Part shown: in pieces, positions 18,987-26,689 of the stretch
Layout of the letters: each line of letters begins with the position of its first letter
How positions within the stretch are numbered: the stretch's first letter is position 1
NCBI RefSeq assembly: GCF_031846325.1
Contig: NZ_JAVRHZ010000003.1
Span: 62,001 to 126,000 of the forward strand
Length of the DNA: 64,000 bases
Reading direction: 5' to 3'
Source of the DNA: Patiriisocius_A hiemis
GTDB taxonomy: Bacteria; Bacteroidota; Bacteroidia; Flavobacteriales; Flavobacteriaceae
Translations under genes and position numbers: made by a program
Notes under the pieces: model-generated
The model's database searches: none
What the model saw: the letters and a program-made list of their open reading frames with translations, nothing else
What the model was told of the DNA's origin: nothing

Positions 18987-19439
18987 TTATTCCTTGTTTT
19001 TAGAATCCATAATAATTGTAACAGGACCATCATTAACTAAGGCTACATCCATCATAGCACCAAAAGATCCGGCTTCTATTTTTTTTCCTAATTCTACTTC
19101 TAGTTGTTTTATAAATGATTCATAAAGTGGGATGGCAACTTCTGGTCTAGCTGCTTTTATAAAAGAGGGCCTATTCCCTTTTTTGGTACTAGCATGAAGT
19201 GTAAACTGGCTTACTACTAAGATAGCTCCATCAACAGCTTTAATAGCATTATTCATGTGTTCGTTTTCATCAGAAAATACACGCATGTTAACAATTTTTC
19301 TAGATAACCACTCGATATCTTCTTGAGTGTCTGAATCTTCAATACCTAATAAAATTAAGAAACCTTCTTTTATACTAGCAATTTTTTTATTTGAAACTGT
19401 AACCGAAGCCTCCTTAACTCTTTGTAAAACTATTCTCAT
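18987..19439 (-). CDS. dtd: D-aminoacyl-tRNA deacylase
   Basis: Removes D-amino acids mischarged onto tRNA. 150 residues, the normal size. Family motifs are MRIVLQRVKEASVTV at the start, the active-site SQFTLHA and the GPVTI motif (NDGPVTIIMDS) near the end. It starts within the rsgA stop codon (TAATG), so the two are translationally coupled. Confidence 0.96.
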   Translation of the reverse strand: MRIVLQRVKEASVTVSNKKIASIKEGFLILLGIEDSDTQEDIEWLSRKIVNMRVFSDENEHMNNAIKAVDGAILVVSQFTLHASTKKGNRPSFIKAARPEVAIPLYESFIKQLEVELGKKIEAGSFGAMMDVALVNDGPVTIIMDSKNKE

Positions 19440-20386
19440 TATTCTTGGTAATTATCTTTACGGTAATGCTCGTCTTCCCCTTCCATTATTTGAAGATAAC
19501 TTCGGTAACGAGACCAAGCTATTTCTTCATTTTCTAGTGCTTCTTTAACAGCACATTTGGGCTCTTCAATATGTAAACAATTATTAAACTTACAGTATTC
19601 TTTTAGTTTAAAAAATTCTGGAAAATAATCTCCCAACTCTTCATTATCAATTTCGACTAAACCAAATCCTCGTATTCCTGGAGTATCTATAATTCTAGCA
19701 TTAAAGGACAAGTCAAACATCTCTGCAAAGGTTGTAGTGTGTTGTCCTTGTTGATGTTGTAAAGAAATTTCAGCTATTTTTAAATCTAGTGCTGGTTCTA
19801 TAGTATTTACTAATGTAGATTTACCAACACCACTATGCCCAGAAAACATAGAGACTTTACCTTTCATTATTTCCTTTACCTTTTCTACATTTTTTTCAGT
19901 TTTTGCAGAGATACCTATACACTCATATCCTATACTTCGATACAATGCAGCTAGGTATTTTATTTCTACCAATTCGTCTTGATTATAGGTGTCTATTTTA
20001 TTGAAAAGTAAAACAGCTTTTATATCATAGGCTTCTGCAGTTACCAAAAAACGATCTATAAATGCTGGGAATGTTGTTGGGTTATTTAATGTGACTAATA
20101 AAAAAGCTACATCAATATTAGCTGCTATTATGTGTGTTTGCTTGGAGAGGTTTACAGATTTTCTAATAATATAGTTTTCACGTTCTTCAATCCTATCTAT
20201 TACACCAACTGTTTCATCTCCTTTGGTTTCTACATTAAAATTTACAACATCACCTACCGCAACCGGATTGGTGCTTTTAATACCGTCTATTCTAAACCTA
20301 CCTTTAAGTCTGCACTCGTAAAAAACTCCATTTTGAGCTTTTACGGTGTACCAACTTCCAGTAGATTTATAAACAGTTCCTAGCAT
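19439..20386 (-). CDS. rsgA: Ribosome small-subunit-dependent GTPase A
   Basis: Circularly permuted GTPase that assists late 30S maturation. The motif order is diagnostic: FNKID (G4) comes before SGHSGVGKSTL (G1), followed by DTPGIRGFG (G3). An N-terminal OB-fold precedes them and a C-terminal zinc finger is seen as CKFNNCLHIEEPKC. 315 residues. It opens the minus-strand run rsgA-dtd-DUF3857 genes. Confidence 0.96.
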   Translation of the reverse strand: MLGTVYKSTGSWYTVKAQNGVFYECRLKGRFRIDGIKSTNPVAVGDVVNFNVETKGDETVGVIDRIEERENYIIRKSVNLSKQTHIIAANIDVAFLLVTLNNPTTFPAFIDRFLVTAEAYDIKAVLLFNKIDTYNQDELVEIKYLAALYRSIGYECIGISAKTEKNVEKVKEIMKGKVSMFSGHSGVGKSTLVNTIEPALDLKIAEISLQHQQGQHTTTFAEMFDLSFNARIIDTPGIRGFGLVEIDNEELGDYFPEFFKLKEYCKFNNCLHIEEPKCAVKEALENEEIAWSRYRSYLQIMEGEDEHYRKDNYQE

Positions 20387-20431
20387 TACTGCAAAAATCT
20401 GAAAATTAATTTAATCAAACCGTATTTATTC

Positions 20432-20439
20432 TATATTTG
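20432..20439 (+). promoter_or_regulatory. Minus 7 promoter element upstream of the secreted 151-residue protein
   Basis: The bases TATATTTG match the TAnnTTTG consensus exactly and lie 33 bases before the ATG. No clear minus 33 box is visible. The spacer is divergent with rsgA. Confidence 0.45.
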
Positions 20440-20471
20440 CTGGCAACGTAAAAACTAAAACAAATTAAATT

Positions 20472-20927
20472 ATGAAAAACATTATTGTAACGGCACTCGT
20501 ATTATTTTCTTTTATCCAGTTTTCTGAGGCACAGGTATATGAATATGAAACCGTAACAGTTATTGAATCTATTGTGCCTAACGGATTAGGTAGGTCTAGA
20601 ATGATTTCGGTAAATGATAAAAGAGATTATAAAGAATTTACTTCTACCCAAACCGAAGAAGATAGCAAAAGAAACAAATCTGACAGAAGTGATATTAGAG
20701 TTAAAGGGTTTGACGAAACCAAATTGTTAAACTTCTATAACCTAGGAGGAATACGTTTTCAAAATATTGCTGCTAATGATGCAATTGTAACTTCAAAAAT
20801 TAATACGATGGCAGAAGAGGGCTGGGAACTAGCCTTTGTTAATAGTGGTGTAGAAAGCTTTGGAGGAAAAGGTGATGGAAATGGAATTTATGTAACTAGA
20901 TATATTTTTAAAAGAATTAAACAATAA
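20472..20927 (+). CDS. Small secreted protein with DUF4177-like tail
   Basis: 151 residues. A signal peptide (MKNIIVTALVLFSFIQFSEAQ) precedes a charged body. The last 50 residues (MAEEGWELAFVNSG, then YVTRYIFKRIK) resemble the DUF4177 pattern of a Gly-Trp-Glu-Leu turn followed by a beta strand; this is a weak resemblance seen by eye. It is a single gene facing an FG-GAP protein gene and sharing its terminator. Function unknown. Confidence 0.75.
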   Translation: MKNIIVTALVLFSFIQFSEAQVYEYETVTVIESIVPNGLGRSRMISVNDKRDYKEFTSTQTEEDSKRNKSDRSDIRVKGFDETKLLNFYNLGGIRFQNIAANDAIVTSKINTMAEEGWELAFVNSGVESFGGKGDGNGIYVTRYIFKRIKQ

Positions 20928-20934
20928 TAGCAAT

Positions 20935-20965
20935 AAAAAAGCCGCTCATTGAGCGGCTTTTTTTA
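20935..20965. terminator. Bidirectional terminator between two convergent secreted-protein genes
   Basis: Stem GCCGCTC/GAGCGGC with an ATT loop and A and T runs on both sides. It is nearly identical in stem to the terminators at 39143 and 40661. Confidence 0.85.
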
Positions 20966-22342
20966 ATTTTTAAGTACTTTTTTTATTAATACTTCTTGAT
21001 CTGTATAAATAGACAGATATAATATATTACTAGCAATATTGCTTACATCAACTCCTATACTTTTATAATTGGTTTGCAATACTAACTGTCCTAATGTATT
21101 ATATATCTCAACCTTTTGTATGGCATCTGTGTTTCCTTGAATGTATACTATATCTTTTACAGGATTAGGGTACACCAGTAAAAATGTGTTCTCAATCTCA
21201 GCTACCCCAAGCACAACGGTTAAATTCTCAAACCAAGCAACCGTGTTATTGTTTTGAGAAACAAATAATACATCCTCATCCCCATCATTATCTACATCTG
21301 CAGCAATAACTTTATTTTTTCCATCTGCTTCTAGGGTTAGTATATTTTCACTACTAAAAGCACCATTGCCATCTAAGTTTTCGTACCAGGCAATTTTATC
21401 ATCTACAGATGAGGCTGAGAGTACGTCCATATCACCATCGTTGTCTAAATCTGCGGCAAAAACTGAGAAAGCAGATTCTGCATTAGTGCTTATGGTTTGT
21501 TTATCTCCAAACACGCCACTACCATCATTAGCATACCAAGAGACATCATTATCTGCATTGGTAGCTGCCAATAAGTCTCCATCGCCATCACCATCTATAT
21601 CACTAACAAAAATATCTTGTACAGTAAAAGCTTGTTGAATTATAATATTAGTTGTACCAAAGGTTCCTTGTCCATCTATATTTTCGTACCAAGCGGCTTG
21701 AAAGGCACTTGCACCAGAACTTACCAAGTCTAAATCCGAATCGCCATCTATATCGTATAATACTAAAGAACGAGGAACATTATTTCCTTCTACAATAGTT
21801 TCAATTGGAGCAAAAGTACCATCTCCATTGTTTTTTAAGAGATAAATCCTAGCAAAAGTATCCGAGGAGATAAACACATCTGTATCGCCATCACCATCTA
21901 TATCTGCTGTTTCTATATCATACGGAAAGTCTACAACAGTAGTAAGTAGTCTTTGTGTGCTAAATGTCCCTGCTCCATCCAGGTTTTCATACCAAACAAC
22001 TATATCATCAACAATAGAACTCCCTAGTACATCTATATCACCATCATTATCTAAATCTGCAACAGCAACAGTTATGGTTTCAAACAAAGAGCCTATTAAA
22101 ATAGCTTCACTAAAGGTACCATTGCCATCTAAGTTTTCATACCAAGCTATTCTATCATCACCTATCGAAGCTGTAACAATATCTAAATCTCCGTCATTAT
22201 CAATATCTGCTACGCGTATATCTCTAGCCCCTAAAGCCTCAGTAGAGATAAGTTGTAACGGGCCAAAGGTTTGTCCCGTTAGTAAAGTACTACATAATAA
22301 TACCATCGCAAAAAGTAAATATATACTTGATTTAATTTTCAT
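20963..22342 (-). CDS. FG-GAP/VCBS repeat protein with T9SS sorting tail
   Basis: 459 residues with a signal peptide. About seven copies of a 50-residue repeat of the form DIDNDGDLDIV... WYENLDGNGTF run from about residue 30 to 375; the DxDxDGxxD loops bind calcium in this family and form a beta-propeller. A short type A sorting tail (VYPNPVKDIVYI, IYNTLGQL, YLSIYTDQE, KKVLKN) follows. It is expected at the cell surface, where such propellers often mediate adhesion. Its ATG overlaps the end of an orphan frame homologous to one upstream of the LRR gene. Confidence 0.9.
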   Translation of the reverse strand: MKIKSSIYLLFAMVLLCSTLLTGQTFGPLQLISTEALGARDIRVADIDNDGDLDIVTASIGDDRIAWYENLDGNGTFSEAILIGSLFETITVAVADLDNDGDIDVLGSSIVDDIVVWYENLDGAGTFSTQRLLTTVVDFPYDIETADIDGDGDTDVFISSDTFARIYLLKNNGDGTFAPIETIVEGNNVPRSLVLYDIDGDSDLDLVSSGASAFQAAWYENIDGQGTFGTTNIIIQQAFTVQDIFVSDIDGDGDGDLLAATNADNDVSWYANDGSGVFGDKQTISTNAESAFSVFAADLDNDGDMDVLSASSVDDKIAWYENLDGNGAFSSENILTLEADGKNKVIAADVDNDGDEDVLFVSQNNNTVAWFENLTVVLGVAEIENTFLLVYPNPVKDIVYIQGNTDAIQKVEIYNTLGQLVLQTNYKSIGVDVSNIASNILYLSIYTDQEVLIKKVLKN

Positions 22343-22436
22343 TTTCTTTTAAAATCATAGTCTCTTCACTTGAGCCATCATCATAATTTTTTTGAATATT
22401 GTATAACCCTGGCTGTAAGGTGTTAATTAATTGTGG
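22332..22436 (-). pseudogene. Orphan C-terminal fragment upstream of the FG-GAP gene
   Basis: A 35-codon stretch starting PQLINTLQPGLYNIQKNYDD and ending at a TAA that overlaps the start codon of the following gene. The frame stays open back to a TGA near 22566 but contains no ATG, GTG or TTG in a sensible position. It resembles the end of a T9SS tail (LQPGLYNIQKNYDDGS), without the terminal Lys pair. A protein-level homologue lies at 39180-39296, with many synonymous differences, so both descend from a coding ancestor. Confidence 0.5.
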
Positions 22437-22557
22437 GTTATTTATCTGTGTAGAGTCTTGAGGGGTAATTAAAGCATTAGGTATACTATTATTGTTAAAA
22501 CTAAGGGGAGTTTTATTACAGTATATGAATATAAGAAAATAATCCTTGTTTATCTTA

Positions 22558-23640
22558 TTATGAATTCACAATCTTTTTTTGGTGATTAATAGACTCTTGG
22601 TGTATGGCCTTGTATATACGTAGTATAAACTCTTCGCTTAAATTTTGTTCTTCTCCATCAAGTATCATTTTACCCAAAATTTCATTCCAACGTTTGTTTT
22701 GTAAAATAGCAACATTATTTTGTTTTTTTATACCTCCAATTTTGTCTGCAATCTGCATACGCTTGCCTAGCATTTCAACAATTTTATGATCTATAACATC
22801 TATTTGAGTTCTAAAAGTGTTTAATTGATTTTTAAAAGCTACTTCTTCACTTTCAGTTTTACGTATGCGTAAATCTACAGTCATCTGGTCTAGTGTGGCT
22901 GGAGTAATTTGTTGTTTTGCATCACTCCATGCATTATCTGGATCATAATGAGTTTCTATCATTAAACCATCATAATTAAGGTCTAATGCCGTCTGGCATA
23001 AATCGAAAATAATATCTCTACGGCCTGCAATATGAGAAGGGTCTAAAATAAGTGGTAAATCTGGAAATCTATTTTGTAAATCAATTGGGATTTGCCACTC
23101 GGGGTTGTTTCTGTATCTAGTTTTCTCATAAGTAGAAAACCCTCTATGTATTACTCCTAAGTTTTTTACATTGGCTTCATAAAAACGCTCAACAGCTCCA
23201 AGCCATAATGGAAGGTCTGGATTTACTGGGTTTTTAATTAATACAGGCTTATCTGTTCCTTGCAAAGCATCTGCTAATTCTTGAACAATAAATGGAGAAA
23301 CGGTTGTTCTTGCTCCTATCCATAAAATATCTATATCGTGTTTTAATGCCAACTCTACATGGTGCGCATTTGCAACTTCGGTAGTTGTTAATAGCCCGGT
23401 TTCTTGCTTGGCTTTTTGCAGCCATTTTAATCCCAATGCTCCTACTCCTTCAAAATTTCCTGGGCGTGTTCTTGGTTTCCAAATACCTGCACGTAAAACT
23501 GTAGTATCTGTTTCTTTAAGTTGGTGTGCAATTTTAAGTACTTGAGCTTCGGTCTCTGCACTACAGGGACCAGCAATTACAAGCGGATGTTGAAGTCCAA
23601 AAGCATCTAACCAGGTTCTTAAGTTTTTACTATTCTCCAT
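22558..23640 (-). CDS. aroG-pheA: Bifunctional 3-deoxy-7-phosphoheptulonate synthase / chorismate mutase
   Basis: 360 residues. The N-terminal part (to about 265) is a DAHP synthase of the KdsA-like type: PLVIAGPCSAET, AGIWKPRTRPGNFEG, IGARTTVSPF, LIKNPVNPD and DPSHIAGRRD. The C-terminal part (about 270-355) is an AroQ-type chorismate mutase (VIDHKIVEMLGKRMQIADKIGGIKKQ). It joins the first step of the shikimate pathway to the branch towards phenylalanine and tyrosine. It is preceded by a Trp-rich leader peptide and a terminator only about 10 bases before the ATG, so expression is probably set by attenuation. Confidence 0.96.
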   Translation of the reverse strand: MENSKNLRTWLDAFGLQHPLVIAGPCSAETEAQVLKIAHQLKETDTTVLRAGIWKPRTRPGNFEGVGALGLKWLQKAKQETGLLTTTEVANAHHVELALKHDIDILWIGARTTVSPFIVQELADALQGTDKPVLIKNPVNPDLPLWLGAVERFYEANVKNLGVIHRGFSTYEKTRYRNNPEWQIPIDLQNRFPDLPLILDPSHIAGRRDIIFDLCQTALDLNYDGLMIETHYDPDNAWSDAKQQITPATLDQMTVDLRIRKTESEEVAFKNQLNTFRTQIDVIDHKIVEMLGKRMQIADKIGGIKKQNNVAILQNKRWNEILGKMILDGEEQNLSEEFILRIYKAIHQESINHQKKIVNS

Positions 23641-23650
23641 ACTTTACAAA

Positions 23651-23680
23651 TAAAAAAAGAGCCTCAACGAGACTCTTTTA
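23651..23680 (-). terminator. Attenuator terminator before aroG-pheA
   Basis: On the minus strand the stem AAAAGAGTCTC pairs with GAGGCTCTTTT (one G-U) around a short loop, followed by a T run. It ends about 10 bases before the aroG-pheA ATG at 23640, so it can only act on that gene. Its 5' arm and loop (minus TCTCGTTG, 23665-23672) also pair perfectly with CAACGAGA upstream at 23704-23711, which would prevent it from forming. Confidence 0.85.
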
Positions 23681-23702
23681 TAGTTTATACTATTATACAA
23701 TA

Positions 23703-23743
23703 ATCTCGTTGCGCATCAGTTAGTAAATTGGTGCCACCAAGAT
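23703..23743 (-). promoter_or_regulatory. Attenuator leader segments 1 and 2 upstream of aroG-pheA
   Basis: Segment 1 (minus ATCTTGGTG, 23735-23743) covers the first Trp codon and pairs with segment 2 (CAACGAGAT, 23703-23711) in 8 of 9 positions, one being G-U. Segment 2 in turn pairs perfectly over 8 bases with the terminator 5' arm at 23665-23672. These are the competing 1:2, 2:3 and 3:4 helices of classical attenuation. Confidence 0.7.
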
Positions 23744-23775
23744 AAAAATTGTAATAACATGTTTTTCATTTTCAT
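23716..23775 (-). CDS. Aromatic-rich leader peptide of aroG-pheA
   Basis: A 19-codon frame, MKMKNMLLQFLSWWHQFTN, followed by TGA. It contains two adjacent TGG Trp codons plus a His and two Phe. It lies 75 bases before the aroG-pheA ATG, and between the two genes is a terminator with mutually exclusive pairings. The composition, position and RNA structure match a leader peptide whose translation senses charged tRNA(Trp), as in trpL of E. coli. The third ATG (codon 6) could also be the start. Confidence 0.85.
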   Translation of the reverse strand: MKMKNMLLQFLSWWHQFTN

Positions 23776-23865
23776 TGGTGCTAAAGTAATTAATTATTAA
23801 AGGCTATAAAACCTTTTATGATTTTTTTTGCACCTTAAACCTATAAAGTCTCTTTATTAATTTAG

Positions 23866-23873
23866 TAGCTTTG
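23866..23873 (+). promoter_or_regulatory. Putative minus 7 promoter element of gldA
   Basis: TAGCTTTG matches TAnnTTTG and lies 14 bases before the ATG. No good minus 33 box is seen. Confidence 0.35.
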
Positions 23874-23887
23874 CTCAAGTAACAACT

Positions 23888-24808
23888 ATGGCTATAAAAG
23901 TATCAAATATTACAAAAGAGTACGGGAGTCAAAAAGCCCTTGACGCAATATCTTTTGATGTAAAAAGAGGTGAGGTTGTTGGTTTGCTAGGTCCAAATGG
24001 GGCAGGAAAATCTACTCTTTTAAAGATTCTTACAACGTATTTACAAGCCACTTCTGGAAACGCTAGAGTAAATAGATTTGATGTGCTTTCAGAAAAGAAA
24101 CAAGTTCAAAAAAGTGTTGGCTATTTACCAGAACACAATCCCTTGTATCTAGAAATGTATGTAAAAGAGTATTTACTATTTAATGCTAGAGTACACGGGG
24201 TCTCAAAGAATAACGTTGAAAAAGTAGTTGCCCAAACTGGTCTTTTAACCGAGTGCTACAAGAAAATTGGACAACTCTCAAAAGGATATAGACAACGAGT
24301 GGGTATTGCAAATGCATTACTACATAATCCTAGTGTATTAATTCTGGATGAGCCAACTACTGGGCTTGATCCAAATCAATTATTAGAAATTAGAGACCTT
24401 ATAAAAAGTGCTGGAAAACCACACCCAGATGGAACTCCGGGAAAAACTGTATTACTTTCTACTCATATTATGCAAGAAGTAGAAGCTATTTGTGACAGAG
24501 TAATTATTATTAACAAAGGAAAAATTGTTTTGGATAAAAACCTAAATGACCTTAAAAATAATAAAGAGCAAATTGTTGAAGTAGAGTTTGACTACCGCGT
24601 AGAAGAAATTGCTTTACAAAAAATACCTAAAGCAAAAAAAATAGAAAACAGCGTAGGTTTTGTTTACCAAATCTATTTTGATACTGAAGCAGATATGAGA
24701 AGTTCAGTTTTTGATTTTGCACACGATAATGGCCTTAAGATACTCCAGTTACATCAAAAAAATACTTCTTTAGAACAACTATTTGTTGAGCTTACTACTC
24801 AAAAATAA
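23888..24808 (+). CDS. gldA: Gliding-motility ABC transporter ATP-binding subunit GldA
   Basis: 306 residues, ABC ATPase of the type linked to gliding in Bacteroidota. Walker A is GPNGAGKST, the signature motif is LSKGYRQRVGIA, Walker B is LILDEPTTGLDP and the H-loop is STHIMQEV. The N-terminal sequence MAIKVSNITKEYGSQKALD and the overall length match GldA. The permease genes (gldF, gldG) are not beside it, as in other Bacteroidota. The last 14 bases overlap the convergent DUF2807 gene. A minus 7 element TAGCTTTG lies at 23866-23873. Confidence 0.87.
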   Translation: MAIKVSNITKEYGSQKALDAISFDVKRGEVVGLLGPNGAGKSTLLKILTTYLQATSGNARVNRFDVLSEKKQVQKSVGYLPEHNPLYLEMYVKEYLLFNARVHGVSKNNVEKVVAQTGLLTECYKKIGQLSKGYRQRVGIANALLHNPSVLILDEPTTGLDPNQLLEIRDLIKSAGKPHPDGTPGKTVLLSTHIMQEVEAICDRVIIINKGKIVLDKNLNDLKNNKEQIVEVEFDYRVEEIALQKIPKAKKIENSVGFVYQIYFDTEADMRSSVFDFAHDNGLKILQLHQKNTSLEQLFVELTTQK

Positions 24809-25544
24809 GACGCCCTTCAAACAGCTCTTCAACTTCTACTAGGGGAGGTCTATTTTTTGCAATGACATCTCCAATACTAACAATTTGTCCTCTAATTGAT
24901 TGTTGTGGATTTACAATCATTTTTTGTGTTCCTCTGTGAAACAACTCTAAATTTTGAATAATTAAATTTTCGGCCTCTATACGGTTGTCTCCATCAAAAA
25001 GACCAATATTGGCATTCTCAACATTTCCAGAAAGGTAAAAGTTAGACAGACCGTTTGCGCCTATTTGAAGATTTTGCGCATTAATATCTAGGATAAAGTC
25101 TCCATCTATATGAAACTCATCTTCATTATCTTGATCTTCAGAAAGTAAAACTAAGCTTGGATAAGAAAGTGTACCAATGCTTTCAACAGGAAGTCCAGTA
25201 CTAGAACGTATTTTAGTAATATTAGGAGCCGTTATATACATTTTTGTAATCCCGTAGTCTCTCACTAGGTTACATCTATTAGTATTTCTTAGTTCTAGCA
25301 AACCATCTTTAACAGTAACTTCAATACCGTTTAATAAATTCTCTCCTGTTTCTACAATAACCTTGTGCTCGTTTCCTTGTTTTACAAATAAATGAATACG
25401 TTCCCAAACAATAAGTCTGTCAAAATCTTCAACTGGGAAGTCTTCTTGAACTATTCTCCCCGCTTCTTGGAAACAAGTTATTCCCTTTTCTGAGTCACAA
25501 CTAGTAACTACAATTAAAATTAATACGTAAAATAGTTTTTTCAT
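24795..25544 (-). CDS. DUF2807 (GIN domain) lipoprotein
   Basis: 249 residues. A lipoprotein signal (MKKLFYVLILIVVTSCDSEKG) with the lipobox Cys at 16 is followed by the DUF2807 right-handed beta helix typical of Bacteroidota periplasmic or outer-membrane lipoproteins. Family-like stretches are DFPVEDFDRLIV, ETGENLLNGIEV, ITAPNITKIRSSTG and GNVENANIG. It shares a TAATG junction with the PagL-like gene upstream, so they form a two-gene unit. Function is not established. Confidence 0.8.
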   Translation of the reverse strand: MKKLFYVLILIVVTSCDSEKGITCFQEAGRIVQEDFPVEDFDRLIVWERIHLFVKQGNEHKVIVETGENLLNGIEVTVKDGLLELRNTNRCNLVRDYGITKMYITAPNITKIRSSTGLPVESIGTLSYPSLVLLSEDQDNEDEFHIDGDFILDINAQNLQIGANGLSNFYLSGNVENANIGLFDGDNRIEAENLIIQNLELFHRGTQKMIVNPQQSIRGQIVSIGDVIAKNRPPLVEVEELFEGRLIFE

Positions 25545-26653
25545 TATAACCTTATTCCTATTCCAAATTCTACGGCTTCAGCTTTTGCTCCATGTGCCTT
25601 AACAGTTACAGCACCAAACACTTTATCTTTTAGAAAGTATCTTTTAAGCCCAAGTCTATTATAAAGTCTGTTTTCAAACTTATAAGGCCAATACACATAA
25701 TATCCTAATTGTGAAACAAAGGCAACTTTATTAAAACGTAATTCATGTCCCAAAAACACTCCAACACGTTTATAATCTTCATTACCACTAAGTCCATCTT
25801 CTGGATAAGCTATGGACCTAAAGCGTATTAATTCTTCTAAAAACGTAGAAAAGAATACATCAACTCCAGCTTGTAAAGTACTTTTATAGTTTATTCTTTT
25901 ATCTGCAAATCCAGATACTATATAAAAAGGATATTGTCCAAGACCATTAACATCTGCTTCATTAATTCCAGACCTAAAAACTAAATTATACTTAATTTTT
26001 TCAGCATAGTTACTACTAGGCGTATCATCTAATGGAATAAACTCTGGAAAATTTTCATAATCAAATTGGTAACTTAACCCTACATTAAATGCAAAAGTAT
26101 TAGTACTATTATTTGGAGCTTTTAAATTAGCATTTGAATAATGAATAATGGTAAAGCCTGCATGAAAACCTAAACCATTCCAAAGATTTTCTTTTACATA
26201 ATTGGCTTTTAAAAATGTGGTACTCATAAAAGATGTACCGTAAGCATTATTAATAAAATTAGTTTCTTTATCATATGGTTTTGTTGCGTATGCAACTCCT
26301 TGCCCTAGTCTAACTACTAAATTTCTATCAAAAAAATACCAGTTATAATGACCGTATAGACCATAATTTTCTCCAAGATAATAGTTCTTCATATCTTGGT
26401 ACGTAAATGTAAAACCCCAATCTGGATAGCGATACCTACGCTCCCAATCATTAAAACCATACGTTTTTCTATTATAGGATAGTATAACACCAGCAGGATG
26501 TTCTGTAATGAGATGAGCAATGTCAGGATTGTGCTCTAAAATGCTTCCATAGAAATAATCTGCCTCAAGTGAAAAAGGTTTATACTCTGTTTCTTGGGAG
26601 AACGAGAGAGTGGTACAGATGCAGAAAAATATGAGGGCACTAATTTTTTTCAC
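25544..26653 (-). CDS. PagL-like outer-membrane lipid A deacylase / acyloxyacyl hydrolase family
   Basis: 369 residues with a signal peptide (ending near SFSQ). The barrel contains the family motif around the catalytic His-Ser pair, visible as FTIIHYSNANLKAPN, followed by the NTFAFNVGLSYQF strand. Family members remove an acyl chain from lipid A in the outer membrane; here the substrate is inferred from the family only. It is longer than Pseudomonas PagL and carries extra C-terminal strands. It overlaps the DUF2807 lipoprotein gene by one base. Confidence 0.72.
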   Translation of the reverse strand: MKKISALIFFCICTTLSFSQETEYKPFSLEADYFYGSILEHNPDIAHLITEHPAGVILSYNRKTYGFNDWERRYRYPDWGFTFTYQDMKNYYLGENYGLYGHYNWYFFDRNLVVRLGQGVAYATKPYDKETNFINNAYGTSFMSTTFLKANYVKENLWNGLGFHAGFTIIHYSNANLKAPNNSTNTFAFNVGLSYQFDYENFPEFIPLDDTPSSNYAEKIKYNLVFRSGINEADVNGLGQYPFYIVSGFADKRINYKSTLQAGVDVFFSTFLEELIRFRSIAYPEDGLSGNEDYKRVGVFLGHELRFNKVAFVSQLGYYVYWPYKFENRLYNRLGLKRYFLKDKVFGAVTVKAHGAKAEAVEFGIGIRL

Positions 26654-26689
26654 GACCGTAAAAATAGGAGAATTTACAAGACTACAAAC

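Noticed and set aside
22332..22565. A 77-codon small lipoprotein gene after aroG-pheA (FLIFIYCNKT...)
   Set aside because: The frame has no ATG, GTG or TTG; the first open codon follows a TGA. It is better explained as a remnant.
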